A DNA stretch of 44,002 nt, from positions 1-44,002 of the forward strand of contig CACDSX010000008.1 in NCBI GenBank assembly GCA_902555655.1, written 5' to 3'. The translations under genes and the position numbers were made by a program. Below the pieces are notes generated by a model. That model made no database searches, was not told the origin of the DNA, and saw nothing but the letters and a program-made list of their open reading frames with translations. This stretch comes from an uncultured Pelagibacteraceae bacterium (lineage in GTDB: Bacteria; Pseudomonadota; Alphaproteobacteria; Pelagibacterales; Pelagibacteraceae). The number at the start of each line of letters is the position of its first letter. Positions within the stretch are counted from its first letter, which is position 1. Shown here in pieces: positions 23,683 to 33,122 of this stretch.

Positions 23683-24024
23683 ATGAAAAGCAAAATACTT
23701 GCTCTTTCCAAAAACGAAGAATTTAAAAATTTACTTAAAATGAAAAAAACATCTAATAAATATGTTACAATTTTTTTTGGTTTTTTAAAAAATAAAGATA
23801 ATAAAAAATTAAATATCAGTTTTGTCACAAAAAAAAAAATTGGTAATGCTGTCAATAGGAATAAAATCAAAAGACGCCTTAGAAATATTCTTAATGATGC
23901 TGTTAAAGAAATATCGATAAAACTTAATTATTCGTATCTTGTTATTGCTAAGCCAACCATGTTAAATAACGAGTTTAAAAATATAAAAAAAACATTGTTT
24001 CAAGAATTTGAAAAAATTAAATAA
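23683..24024 (+). CDS. rnpA: Ribonuclease P protein component
   Basis: Protein subunit of RNase P, which trims tRNA 5' ends. 113 residues, basic. The RNR motif is in [14 protein letters not shown] (~65-78), with an FVTKKKIG strand before it (family F.vskK.G.AV.RN). Its TAA shares one base with the yidD ATG. The RNase P RNA is not in this window. Confidence 0.93.
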   Translation: MKSKILALSKNEEFKNLLKMKKTSNKYVTIFFGFLKNKDNKKLNISFVTKKKIGNAVNRNKIKRRLRNILNDAVKEISIKLNYSYLVIAKPTMLNNEFKNIKKTLFQEFEKIK

Positions 24025-24263
24025 TGAATATTCTAACTTACATTCTTATTAAATTAATTAAATGTTATAAATTTTTAATAAGCCCTTTGCTTGGTCAGTC
24101 TTGCAGATATTTGCCTACTTGCTCAGACTACAGTATTGAAGCACTCAAAACGTATGGTTTTTTCAAAGGTCTTTTTTTAAGTGTTAAAAGAATTTCATCT
24201 TGTCACCCTTGGGGGCAAGGTGGTTTTGATCCAGTAAAAAAAGAAATGAAGGTTAAAAAATAA
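24024..24263 (+). CDS. yidD: Membrane protein insertion efficiency factor YidD
   Basis: 79 residues. Family blocks: [22 protein letters not shown] with the conserved cysteines, [27 protein letters not shown]. An amphipathic protein at the inner membrane that assists insertion next to YidC. Joined to rnpA and yidC by one-base TAATG overlaps on both sides. Confidence 0.95.
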   Translation: MNILTYILIKLIKCYKFLISPLLGQSCRYLPTCSDYSIEALKTYGFFKGLFLSVKRISSCHPWGQGGFDPVKKEMKVKK

Positions 24264-25942
24264 TGGATTCAAAAAATGTCATAGCAGCTATTGCTTTATC
24301 TTCAGCAGTGATTGTTTTGTATTCATTATTTTTTATTCCAGAACAACCAAAAAAATCTCAAAATTTAGATGAAAAAAAAATTGAACAAAATACTGATACT
24401 CCAAGTTTAGACCAAAAAGAAACTTTAGTTCAAATATCCAGAGAGGATGCTTTAAATGAGAACGAAAGAGTTAAATTTGAAAATGAAAGTATTATTGGAT
24501 CAATATCCCTTAAAGGTGCCTCAATTGATGACTTAACTTTTAAAGATTATAATACTGAACTTGAAAGTAATGAAAAAATTATACTCTTAGCCCCAAGAAA
24601 TATTGAAGATGGTTATTTAATTGAAAGTGGTTTTGTTACTTCAGATAAAAATGTTGATATTCCTGATGCTAAAACAATTTGGTCTTTAAAAGGAAACAAT
24701 AGATTAACTGATAAATCTCCAATTAAATTATCCTGGACAAACAAACAAGGCTTAACATTTGAAAAGGAAATTTCATTAGATGATAAATTCTTATTCACTA
24801 TCAAACAAAAAGTAATAAATTCTACAAATAATAAGTATGATTTTTATTCTTATGGTCAAATTATAAGAAACAAAATTCCAGAGGATTTATTAAATTTTTT
24901 TATTCTTCATGAAGGTCCAATTGCAACCCTGGATGATGAGCTAATAGAAGAGGATTATGATGATATTCAAGAAAAAAAGTTTTCAAAAACTTCTCAAAAA
25001 GGTTGGCTTGGAATCTCGGATAAATTTTGGATAACATCATTAATTCCACCTAAAGGAAAAGAGTTTAAAACTACATTTGATTATAAGAAAAAATTTAGAG
25101 CAAATTTTGTTGCTACAGATCCTATAGAATTAAAAGAAAATGGAACTATTGAAGAAGAACTACAAGTTATAGTTGCTGCTAAAAGAGTAGATATAATTGA
25201 TGGTTATGCAGAAACTCTCAAAATTGATAAATTTGATTTAGTAATCGATTGGGGTTTTTTGTATTTTATAACTAAACCTCTTTTCTTTGGAATTGATTAT
25301 TTTTTCAAATTATTAGGTAATTATGGATTAGCAATTATTGCTATTACAATTTGCATTCGATTAGCTTTTTTTCCATTAGCTAACTTTTCTTTCAGAAGTA
25401 TGGCTAAGATGAAAGCACTTCAGCCTGAAATGGTTAGACTAAAAGAACTTCATAAAGACGATAAAATGAAACTGCAGCAGGAAATGATGGCTTTATATAA
25501 AAAAGAAAAAGTTAATCCAATGTCAGGATGTTTACCAATTTTAGTGCAGATACCAGTATTTTTTGCTTTGTATAAAGTTTTATTCGTTACAATTGAAATG
25601 CGTCACATGCCCTTCTATGGATGGATACATGACTTAAGTGAGCGAGATCCAACAAGTATATTCAATTTGTTTGGACTATTACCTTATGATGTTCCTTCAT
25701 TCCTAGTTATAGGAGCGTGGCCAGTAGCAATGGGAGTTTCGATGTGGATACAACAAAAACTTAATCCTGCACCTACAGATGCAATACAGGCAAAGATATT
25801 TATGTTTTTTCCTCTTTTTCTAACTGTAATACTTGCACCTTTCCCAAGCGGGCTAGTTATTTACTGGACGGTAAATAATATTTTAACTATGGCCCAACAA
25901 GTGTTCATCATAAAACGAACAACTGTTAAAACTGTAACTTAA
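24263..25942 (+). CDS. yidC: Membrane protein insertase YidC
   Basis: 559 residues, the long Gram-negative form. One N-terminal membrane segment (~5-23), a periplasmic beta domain (~50-345) and the conserved insertase part (~350-545) with five membrane segments. Blocks: LGNYGLAIIAITICIRLAFFPL, MKALQPEMVRLKE, MALYKKEKVNPMSGCLPILVQ and the hydrophilic-groove arginine in ICIRLAF. It inserts proteins alone or with SecYEG. In many relatives engB (yihA) lies between yidC and argB; here argB follows directly by TAATG. Confidence 0.96.
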   Translation: MDSKNVIAAIALSSAVIVLYSLFFIPEQPKKSQNLDEKKIEQNTDTPSLDQKETLVQISREDALNENERVKFENESIIGSISLKGASIDDLTFKDYNTELESNEKIILLAPRNIEDGYLIESGFVTSDKNVDIPDAKTIWSLKGNNRLTDKSPIKLSWTNKQGLTFEKEISLDDKFLFTIKQKVINSTNNKYDFYSYGQIIRNKIPEDLLNFFILHEGPIATLDDELIEEDYDDIQEKKFSKTSQKGWLGISDKFWITSLIPPKGKEFKTTFDYKKKFRANFVATDPIELKENGTIEEELQVIVAAKRVDIIDGYAETLKIDKFDLVIDWGFLYFITKPLFFGIDYFFKLLGNYGLAIIAITICIRLAFFPLANFSFRSMAKMKALQPEMVRLKELHKDDKMKLQQEMMALYKKEKVNPMSGCLPILVQIPVFFALYKVLFVTIEMRHMPFYGWIHDLSERDPTSIFNLFGLLPYDVPSFLVIGAWPVAMGVSMWIQQKLNPAPTDAIQAKIFMFFPLFLTVILAPFPSGLVIYWTVNNILTMAQQVFIIKRTTVKTVT

Positions 25943-26808
25943 TGTCAAAGATTACAGAGGAAGAAATTAAAAAAATCTTACCATTAAAAGGCCCTTCTTT
26001 TGAAGAAGTAAAAAAATATTTAGATAAATATAACGAAGAATATATAATTATTAAATGTGGTGGTAGTGTTTTAGTTGATCAAAATTTATTAAATAATTTT
26101 ATTAATGATATTTCGGTCCTGAATAAATTAGGTTTTATACCTATTGTTATTCACGGTGGTGGTAAGAGAATTTCAAATAAATTAAATGAGTCTGGAATTA
26201 AAAGTAATTTTATCAATGGATTAAGAGTTACTGATGAAAAATCAATTACCATTGTTGAAGAAGTTTTAATTAACTTTAATGAAGAAATAACAGAAGCCTT
26301 AAAAAAAAATAATTGTGATAGTCAAGCTGTAACAAATAAAAAAAATAATATTCTAGTTGTTGAACAAGAGAATAAGGAACTAGGTTTTGTTGGTTCTCCA
26401 AAAGAAATAAACCAATCAATCATAAAGCAAATAGTGAAAGAAAAAAAAGTTCCTGTAATAGCTCCTTTGGGATTAGATAAAAATAATCAGGTTTATAATA
26501 TCAATGCAGATACAACTGCTGGAGCTATTGCAAAAAAACTTAATGCAAGAAGATTAATCATAATGAGTGATGTTGAAGGTGTACTAGATAATAACAAAAA
26601 ATTAATATCAGAAATAAATACTGATAAAATTAATGAATTAATAAAAAATGAAACCATAAATGGTGGAATGATCCCAAAAATTAAAAACTGTTTAGATGTT
26701 GCAAGTAATGGTGTTAAAGGAGTTTGTATTATTGATGGTCGTCTAAATCATTCAATCTTATTTGAATTACTTTCAGATAAAGGATCAGGAACACTTATAA
26801 GATTATGA
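25942..26808 (+). CDS. argB: Acetylglutamate kinase
   Basis: Second step of arginine synthesis, phosphorylating N-acetylglutamate. 288-residue amino acid kinase fold. IIKCGGSVL (~42-50) with the ATP-binding Lys, VIHGGGKRI (~72-80), NINADTTAGAIAKKL, IIMSDVEGVLD and NGGMIPKI. All expected motifs are there. ATGA overlap with the next gene. Confidence 0.95.
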   Translation: MSKITEEEIKKILPLKGPSFEEVKKYLDKYNEEYIIIKCGGSVLVDQNLLNNFINDISVLNKLGFIPIVIHGGGKRISNKLNESGIKSNFINGLRVTDEKSITIVEEVLINFNEEITEALKKNNCDSQAVTNKKNNILVVEQENKELGFVGSPKEINQSIIKQIVKEKKVPVIAPLGLDKNNQVYNINADTTAGAIAKKLNARRLIIMSDVEGVLDNNKKLISEINTDKINELIKNETINGGMIPKIKNCLDVASNGVKGVCIIDGRLNHSILFELLSDKGSGTLIRL

Positions 26809-27494
26809 ACCTTAAGGAAAAAAAATATCTATTACTTGATCTAGATGGAGTTTGTTATGGAAAACACAACAATTATTCTTTAGAAAAGGTATTTGGCCAA
26901 GTATCACGAAGAATGACTAAATTTATTTCAGAAAGGCTCAAAATAGATACCGATGCAGCAAAAGAACTTCAAACCAATTATTTTTATAAATACAACACAA
27001 GTTTAAATGGTCTTATGATCCACCATAATATACCACCTCAAGAATTTTTAAAATATGTTCATACAATCGATCTTTCATTTATGAAAGAAGATGTGGTAAT
27101 GAGAAGAGAACTAGAACAATTAGATATGGAAAAATTTATTTTCACCAATGGAAGTGCAGAGCATGCAGAAAATATTTTAACCCACCTTGGAATATATGAC
27201 TTATTTGGTCGTGATAAAGTATTTGATATAGAAGACGCAGGTTATGTACCTAAGCCTGAGGCAAAAACTTTTGATCTTATGGTCAAAAAATTTAATATTA
27301 ATCCAAAAGAAACAGTCTACATAGAAGATATTGCGAAGAATCTTAGCATTGGGCACAAACGAGGCTGTACGACTGTTTGGTTAATTAATGACGAACATTT
27401 TGGAAAGATGGATGCAGATAAAGATTTTATTTCACACAAAATTGAAAATCTGTCTTTATTTCTTAGGGAAATAAGGTTATTAAAAAGTCAGTAA
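26805..27494 (+). CDS. HAD-family hydrolase, probable pyrimidine 5'-nucleotidase
   Basis: 229 residues. HAD motif I LLLDLDGVC (nucleophile D12, D14), motif II IFTNGSAEH, motif III lysine in VPKPEAKTF and motif IV VYIEDIAKNL. The helical cap with NYFYKYNTSLNGLM resembles yeast Sdt1-type pyrimidine 5'-nucleotidases, commonly found between argB and dapD in Alphaproteobacteria. Substrate is by family analogy. Confidence 0.8.
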   Translation: MNLKEKKYLLLDLDGVCYGKHNNYSLEKVFGQVSRRMTKFISERLKIDTDAAKELQTNYFYKYNTSLNGLMIHHNIPPQEFLKYVHTIDLSFMKEDVVMRRELEQLDMEKFIFTNGSAEHAENILTHLGIYDLFGRDKVFDIEDAGYVPKPEAKTFDLMVKKFNINPKETVYIEDIAKNLSIGHKRGCTTVWLINDEHFGKMDADKDFISHKIENLSLFLREIRLLKSQ

Positions 27495-27497
27495 ATT

Positions 27498-28325
27498 ATG
27501 TCTTTAGAAAAAATTATAAATGATGCTTGGCAAAACAAAGACCAAGTAAATCCAAATTCGGATCAGTCTTTAAAGGATGCAATCAATCAAGTAATAAATG
27601 ATTTGGATAGTGGTAAATCAAGAGTTGCTGAAAAAATAAATGGAGAATGGGTAACTCATCAGCACCTGAAGAAAGCAATTATGCTAAGTTTTAGAATTTA
27701 TCCAATGGAAAACTTAAATGGACCTTACTCCAGTTGGTATGATAAATCACATTTGTTAAAAGGAAAAACAGCTGGCTGGACAAAAGAAGATCATGAAAGA
27801 GCAGGTTTTAGGATGGTTCCAAACTCGCCTGTTAGAAAAGGATCATTCGTAGGAAAAGATGCTGTTCTTATGCCATGTTATGTAAACATTGGTTCTTATA
27901 TTGGGGCTAAAACGATGATGGATACATTTAGTCGTGCTGGTAGTTGTTGCCAGATTGGAGAGAATTGCCATATATCTGCAGGGTCAGGAGTTGGGGGAGT
28001 ACTGGAACCTGCTCAAGCATTACCTACAATAATAGAAGATAATGTATTTTTAGGAGCAATGTCTGAAGTAGTAGAGGGAGTTATAGTTGGAGAAGGTTCT
28101 GTATTAAGCATGGGAATGCTAATTACACAATCTACAAAGATAGTAAATAGATCAACCGGTGAGATCACGTATGGAAAAATTCCTCCATACTCAGTGGTTG
28201 TACCAGGTTCTCTTCCTGATAAAAAAAATCCATCTGCTCCATCACTAAGCTGTGCAGTAATAATCAAGCAAGTAGACGAAAAAACTAGATCTAAGACATC
28301 AATTAATGATCTTTTAAGAGATTAA
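27498..28325 (+). CDS. dapD: 2,3,4,5-tetrahydropyridine-2,6-dicarboxylate N-succinyltransferase
   Basis: Succinylase step of lysine and diaminopimelate synthesis. 275 residues. N-terminal helical domain, then left-handed beta-helix hexapeptide repeats: VRKGSFVGKDAVLMPCYVNIGSYIG.. (read as short turns at ~112-135), MMDTFSRAGSCCQIGENCHIS, and VVEGVIVGEGSVLSMGMLI. Paired with dapE two bases downstream, giving two consecutive parts of the succinyl pathway. Confidence 0.96.
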   Translation: MSLEKIINDAWQNKDQVNPNSDQSLKDAINQVINDLDSGKSRVAEKINGEWVTHQHLKKAIMLSFRIYPMENLNGPYSSWYDKSHLLKGKTAGWTKEDHERAGFRMVPNSPVRKGSFVGKDAVLMPCYVNIGSYIGAKTMMDTFSRAGSCCQIGENCHISAGSGVGGVLEPAQALPTIIEDNVFLGAMSEVVEGVIVGEGSVLSMGMLITQSTKIVNRSTGEITYGKIPPYSVVVPGSLPDKKNPSAPSLSCAVIIKQVDEKTRSKTSINDLLRD

Positions 28326-28327
28326 AC

Positions 28328-29485
28328 ATGCAAAAAATTAATGAATTACAATTAGCTAAAGAGCTAATCAGGTTTCCAACTGTAACTCCAGTAGATGCTG
28401 GGGTGATGAAATTTTTAGAAAAAAAATTAAAAAAACTTGGTTTCAAAACGAAAATATTAGAATTTAAAGAAAAAGGTTTCAAACCAGTTAAGAATTTATA
28501 TGCAAGATTAGGAACACAAGGACCAAATTTATGTTATGCGGGTCACCTAGATGTTGTGCCCCCAGGTAATATAAAAGATTGGACAACAAATCCATTTGGA
28601 CCATCTGTAAAAAAGGGTCATTTAATTGGAAGAGGCGCAAATGACATGAAAAGTTCTATTGCAGCTTTTGTTTCTGCTGTAAGTATTTTTTTATCACAAA
28701 ATAAAAAATTTAGTGGATCGATTAGTTTATTGATTACCGGAGATGAAGAAGGTGATGCGGTAAATGGAACAAAAAAAGTCGTAGAATATCTAAAAAGGAA
28801 AAAAGAAAAAATTAATTTCTGTTTAGTGGGTGAGCCAACAAATCCAAATAGATTAGGTGAGATGATTAAAATTGGTCGAAGGGGGAGTTTAACTGGAAAA
28901 CTTATTATAAATGGTGCTCAGGGTCATGTCGCTTATCCCCAAAGAGCAAACAATCCTTCGACAACTATTGTTAAAATTCTAAATGAATTAAAAAACATTA
29001 AATTTGATAAAGGAACAAAAGATTTTCAACCAACAAATTTAGAGGTAACAAAAATTAACATAAATAACACTGCTGACAATGTAATTCCAGGATCTGCTGA
29101 GGCAACTTTTAATATTAGGTTTAACAACAAACATTCATCGAGCTCTATAAAAAGAAGACTTAATAAAGTTTTTAAAAAAATATGCAAAAAAAATAAATCA
29201 AAGTTTAGGATTGATTATAGAGTTTCAGGAGAAGCTTTTTTAACAAAACCAAATGAAACAACTTTTATGATACAAAATATCATAAAAAAAATTACTAAAA
29301 TTAAGCCAAAGTTATCTACTACAGGCGGAACTTCAGATTTGCGATTTATAAAATCTATTTCACCCGGCTTAGAATTTGGTTTAGTTGGTAAAACTATGCA
29401 CAAAGTTGATGAAGCCGTATCACTAAAAGATTTGAAAAATCTTACTAAAATTTATCAAAATATTTTACAAAGTTATTTCAAGTGA
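28328..29485 (+). CDS. dapE: Succinyl-diaminopimelate desuccinylase
   Basis: 385-residue di-zinc peptidase fold (M20). Zinc ligands in AGHLDVVPPG (H73, D75), GRGANDMKSS (D106) and GDEEGDA (two Glu), plus TGGTSDLRF and KTMHKVDEAV near the end. Removes succinate from succinyl-DAP. It overlaps the next gene by four bases (GTGA). Confidence 0.95.
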   Translation: MQKINELQLAKELIRFPTVTPVDAGVMKFLEKKLKKLGFKTKILEFKEKGFKPVKNLYARLGTQGPNLCYAGHLDVVPPGNIKDWTTNPFGPSVKKGHLIGRGANDMKSSIAAFVSAVSIFLSQNKKFSGSISLLITGDEEGDAVNGTKKVVEYLKRKKEKINFCLVGEPTNPNRLGEMIKIGRRGSLTGKLIINGAQGHVAYPQRANNPSTTIVKILNELKNIKFDKGTKDFQPTNLEVTKININNTADNVIPGSAEATFNIRFNNKHSSSSIKRRLNKVFKKICKKNKSKFRIDYRVSGEAFLTKPNETTFMIQNIIKKITKIKPKLSTTGGTSDLRFIKSISPGLEFGLVGKTMHKVDEAVSLKDLKNLTKIYQNILQSYFK

Positions 29486-30411
29486 AAACTGGATTAATAA
29501 CTTCCGACACATTCCAAAATCACGATACAGGACCAGGACATCCTGAACAAATAGCAAGAGTCTCAGTAATAAATGAAAATTTTAAGAAATTAAACAACCC
29601 AAATATTTTGTGGAAAAAACCATCAATAATTTCAGATGAAATTATTAAGAATACTCATGATCCAAAATATGTTGATTTAGTAAAAAAATCTTTTCCTTCT
29701 AAAGGTTTTTCCTCTCTTGATGGGGATACTATTATTTCACCTGGAAGTAAGGAGGCTACATTCGATGCAGCTGGTTCAATTATTGCAGCTATTGATGGTG
29801 TTCAAAATAAAGAATTTAAAAATGCTTTTGCAAGTGTTCGTCCACCTGGCCATCATTGTAATCAAAACAAGGCAGCTGGTTTCTGTATTTTAAATAATAT
29901 TGCGATTGGGGCTAAATATTTATTAAACAAATACAAATACAAAAAAATTGCTATCATCGATTTTGACGTTCACCATGGTAATGGCACACAAGATATTTTT
30001 TATGAAAATGAAAATGTTCTATTTATATCAACTCATCAATATCCTTATTATCCAGGAACAGGCTCTGAACAAGAAAAAGGTAAATTTGATAATATTTATA
30101 ATATCCCTTTGCCTGCTGGAACAAATTCTGAGGAATATTTAAATGCTTTCGAACATGCTTTAAAAAAATTAAAAGAATTTAAACCTGAATTTATTTTGAT
30201 CAGTGCTGGATTTGATGCTCATAAAGATGATCCTTTAGCACAAATTAAACTTGAAACAGATGATTTTTATACCATTACAAAAAGAATTTTAGAAACTTCA
30301 AAAATCTTCTGTAATGGAAAAATTGTTTCTATACTTGAAGGCGGATACGATTTAGCAGCTCTTCGAGATAGCACTAAAAGACATGTTGATGCATTAATAG
30401 AATTCATTTGA
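29482..30411 (+). CDS. Histone-deacetylase-like amidohydrolase
   Basis: 309 residues, class II-type HDAC/acetylpolyamine amidohydrolase fold. VRPPGHHC (catalytic HH 124-125), DFDVHHGNGTQDIF (zinc D162 and H164), ISTHQYPYYPGTG, ISAGFDAHKDDPLA (third zinc Asp) and EGGYDLAAL (Tyr). All catalytic residues are present. Bacterial members act on acetyl-lysine or acetylpolyamines; substrate unknown here. GTG start overlapping dapE. It lies with the SET gene between dapE and truA. Confidence 0.9.
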   Translation: MKTGLITSDTFQNHDTGPGHPEQIARVSVINENFKKLNNPNILWKKPSIISDEIIKNTHDPKYVDLVKKSFPSKGFSSLDGDTIISPGSKEATFDAAGSIIAAIDGVQNKEFKNAFASVRPPGHHCNQNKAAGFCILNNIAIGAKYLLNKYKYKKIAIIDFDVHHGNGTQDIFYENENVLFISTHQYPYYPGTGSEQEKGKFDNIYNIPLPAGTNSEEYLNAFEHALKKLKEFKPEFILISAGFDAHKDDPLAQIKLETDDFYTITKRILETSKIFCNGKIVSILEGGYDLAALRDSTKRHVDALIEFI

Positions 30412-30441
30412 TAAATCTCTAATTCATTATAAATAATCAGC

Positions 30442-30933
30442 ATGAAATTATATAAAATCAAAAAATCTAAAATTGATAATAAGGGAAGAGGTCTCTATGC
30501 AGCTAGAGATATAAAAGAAGGTACAAAAATTATTGACTACAAAGGGAAAATCATAACCAACAAACAAGTTGATGAGTCCAACAAATATGACAATAGTAAG
30601 CCAATATATTTATTTACCTTAAATAAAAAATATACATTAGATGGTGATTTTTCTTGGAATACAGCAGGCTTAATAAATCACAGCTGTGATCCTAATTCTC
30701 AGTACGATGGCAAAGGTTTAAAAATATGGATTACAGCAATAAAAGATATCAAAAAGGGTGAGGAATTTACGTGTGATTATGGATTTGGTTTTGATAAAGA
30801 TTACAAACAATTTCCTTGCAAATGTGGAACTAAGAACTGTTGCGGTTATATAGTCCGAGAAGAGTCTAGATGGCGAATAAATAAACGATTTGCTATGAAT
30901 AACAAAAAAAAATTAATAAATAATTCGCGTTAG
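30442..30933 (+). CDS. SET-domain protein (probable lysine methyltransferase)
   Basis: 163 residues. N-terminal IDNKGRGLYAARDIKEG, the SAM-site motif INHSCDPNSQ (~76-85), GEEFTCDYGF and a post-SET cysteine cluster CKCGTKNCCG (~127-136). These are the core SET motifs, so methyltransferase activity is likely; the target is not evident. Close neighbour of a deacetylase-like gene (30 bases). Its end overlaps convergent truA by 21 bases. Confidence 0.9.
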   Translation: MKLYKIKKSKIDNKGRGLYAARDIKEGTKIIDYKGKIITNKQVDESNKYDNSKPIYLFTLNKKYTLDGDFSWNTAGLINHSCDPNSQYDGKGLKIWITAIKDIKKGEEFTCDYGFGFDKDYKQFPCKCGTKNCCGYIVREESRWRINKRFAMNNKKKLINNSR

Positions 30934-31653
30934 ATAAAGTCCTTCTGGGGGTGCTGGGGGAGCACACAGGTTTCTATTTTTTGACTTCATTACAATTTCA
31001 AATTTTTTTAAAGACCATTTTTTCTCACCAAGATATTTTAAAGAGCCAACCATAGAGCGTACTTGTTTTTGTAAAAAAGATTGTGATCGAAACTCAATTT
31101 TAATCTTTTTTTTGGAAGATGTAATTTTCACTAATTTCATTGTTTTAACTGGACTTTTTGCTCTACAACTTGATGCTCTAAATGTAGAAAAATCTTTTGT
31201 TCCAATCAATTTTTTAGCACCTTTTTTCATCAAATCTAAATCAAGTTTTTTCATGATATGCCAACCCCTGTTATGTTCTAAAACTGGCCCACCTAATTGA
31301 TTGATTATAATATATTTATATATTCTCATTTTAGCTGAAAATCTTGCATGAAAATTTTTATTTCTTTTTTTAATTTTAAGAACTGTAACTCCATCTTTAT
31401 TTAAAAAATGATTAATTGATTTTAGAAATCTGTTGAAATCTTTAATTTGATTTTTGCAGTCAAAATGTGCAGATTGTTCAATAGCATGTACACCAGTATC
31501 AGTTCTGCCCGACCCTAATAATATTATTTTTTCTTTCAAAAGCTTTGAAATTTTTTCTTGAAGAAGTCCTTGGATAGTTTTACCTTTTTTTTGAACTTGC
31601 CAACCTCTAAAATTTGTACCAACGTACTCAATCAATATTTGATACCTAAACAT
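30913..31653 (-). CDS. truA: tRNA pseudouridine(38-40) synthase
   Basis: 246 residues. Catalytic Asp52 in GSGRTDTGVHA, with FRGWQVQ upstream and the later blocks FHARFSAKMRIYKYII and FLQKQVRSMVG. Modifies the anticodon arm. Overlaps fmt by eight bases and the SET gene's 3' end by 21 bases. Confidence 0.95.
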   Translation of the reverse strand: MFRYQILIEYVGTNFRGWQVQKKGKTIQGLLQEKISKLLKEKIILLGSGRTDTGVHAIEQSAHFDCKNQIKDFNRFLKSINHFLNKDGVTVLKIKKRNKNFHARFSAKMRIYKYIIINQLGGPVLEHNRGWHIMKKLDLDLMKKGAKKLIGTKDFSTFRASSCRAKSPVKTMKLVKITSSKKKIKIEFRSQSFLQKQVRSMVGSLKYLGEKKWSLKKFEIVMKSKNRNLCAPPAPPEGLYLTRIIY

Positions 31654-32578
31654 TGGGAATCATCGAACCTTTTTTAATTTTTGATCCAAGCATAAACTCA
31701 CTAATTTTTTGTGGGTTTTTTCCCTCTCTTTGAATTTCAAGGATTTTAATAGTTTGATTATTGCCACAAGCTATTTCTAAATTATCAGAAATTACTTCAC
31801 CAAATCCACCCATACCATTGCCAATCTCTGCTTTTAAAATTTTATATCTTTCTCCATTAAAACTAAAAAAAGCTCCTGGTGAAGGGAATAAACCGTTTAT
31901 TTTTCCAATAATTTTTGGTGCTCCAATTTTCCAATCAATCTGTCCTTCTTTTTTTTCTATTTTTTTTGCGTATGTTGCTTTTGAATGATCTTGTTCGGTA
32001 AATTCTGCTTTGTCCTCTAAAATATCATCAATGTTATCTAAAATTTTTTCTGCTGCAAGCATAGATAATTTTTCTGAAACTTCTTGAGCATTTTGATTAT
32101 TATCAAGTTTTAATTTGTATAAATTACTTACAGGACCACTATCAAGTGCCTCTACAATTTTCATAATACTTATTCCTATTTCATCATCTAAATTCATAAT
32201 TGACCTCTGAATAGGTGCAGCACCTCTCCATGCTGGAAGTAATGATCCATGAACATTAATAAAACCTTTTTTAGTTAATTTTAAAAATTCTTTTGGAATA
32301 ATTTGACCATACGCAACAACCACTGCCAAATCAGCATTCAATTCTTTCAAAAATTTATATTCTTCCTCATTATTCTTAAGAGTTATTGGAGATCTAAAAT
32401 CTATATTTAATGTTTCTGAAATACCTTGAATTGGTGATTTGTTTATCTTTTGACCACGCTTAGATCTCTGTGGAGCCTGTGTATAAACAATCGATATAGG
32501 ATATCCATTTTGATATAATGACTTTAAAATTGGTACTGCAAATAATGGAGTACCCATAAAAATTATTTTTTTAGGCAT
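31646..32578 (-). CDS. fmt: Methionyl-tRNA formyltransferase
   Basis: Formylates initiator Met-tRNA. 310 residues. NVHGSLLPAWRGAAPIQ (H110; usual HaSLLPrWRGAAPIQ) and catalytic Asp146 in EALDSGPV; start IIFMGTPLFAVPIL. C-terminal OB-like domain with SPGAFFSF. Works as a pair with def, three bases upstream. Confidence 0.95.
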   Translation of the reverse strand: MPKKIIFMGTPLFAVPILKSLYQNGYPISIVYTQAPQRSKRGQKINKSPIQGISETLNIDFRSPITLKNNEEEYKFLKELNADLAVVVAYGQIIPKEFLKLTKKGFINVHGSLLPAWRGAAPIQRSIMNLDDEIGISIMKIVEALDSGPVSNLYKLKLDNNQNAQEVSEKLSMLAAEKILDNIDDILEDKAEFTEQDHSKATYAKKIEKKEGQIDWKIGAPKIIGKINGLFPSPGAFFSFNGERYKILKAEIGNGMGGFGEVISDNLEIACGNNQTIKILEIQREGKNPQKISEFMLGSKIKKGSMIPNV

Positions 32579-32581
32579 TTA

Positions 32582-33100
32582 TCAAACAACTATCCGTGGT
32601 GATTTTATTTTAGATAGTTTTTTTATAATCATAGATTTTTTTAATTTTGATAGATAATCAATAAAAAGTATACCTTCTAGGTGATCCATCTCATGTTGAA
32701 TGCAAGTAGCTAATAAACCTTCTACATTCAAAATTTTTTTTTCACCATTATAATCTAAATATTCAATATCACATTTTTTTGGTCGCTCAATTTCTGCAAA
32801 TTGATTTGGGACTGATAAACAGCCCTCCTCATAAGTAGATTTCAAAGTATCTTTATTACTTATAATGGGATTTACAAAATACCTGGGTTCTTTTTTTTCA
32901 TTTTCTTTACTTAAATCCATAACTATAATTCTTTTAGGAATACCTATTTGGATAGCTGCTAAACCAATACCATTTGCAGAATACATTGTTTCTAACATGT
33001 CATCCATTAATTGTTGCTCTTCTTTACCAACTTTTGCTACAGGTTGAGAAACTTGCCTCAATAGTTTATTGGGTTCAGTAAGAATAGTTTTAACTGTCAT
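32582..33100 (-). CDS. def: Peptide deformylase
   Basis: Removes formyl from nascent N-termini. 172 residues. Three motifs: GIGLAAIQIG (44-53; usual GvGLAAPQvG, with Pro replaced by Ile), EEGCLSVP (C94) and QHEMDHLEG (H136, E137, H140). Metal ligands are complete. Same unit as fmt and truA. Confidence 0.95.
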   Translation of the reverse strand: MTVKTILTEPNKLLRQVSQPVAKVGKEEQQLMDDMLETMYSANGIGLAAIQIGIPKRIIVMDLSKENEKKEPRYFVNPIISNKDTLKSTYEEGCLSVPNQFAEIERPKKCDIEYLDYNGEKKILNVEGLLATCIQHEMDHLEGILFIDYLSKLKKSMIIKKLSKIKSPRIVV

Positions 33101-33122
33101 AAATATTATTTTAATATAATTT

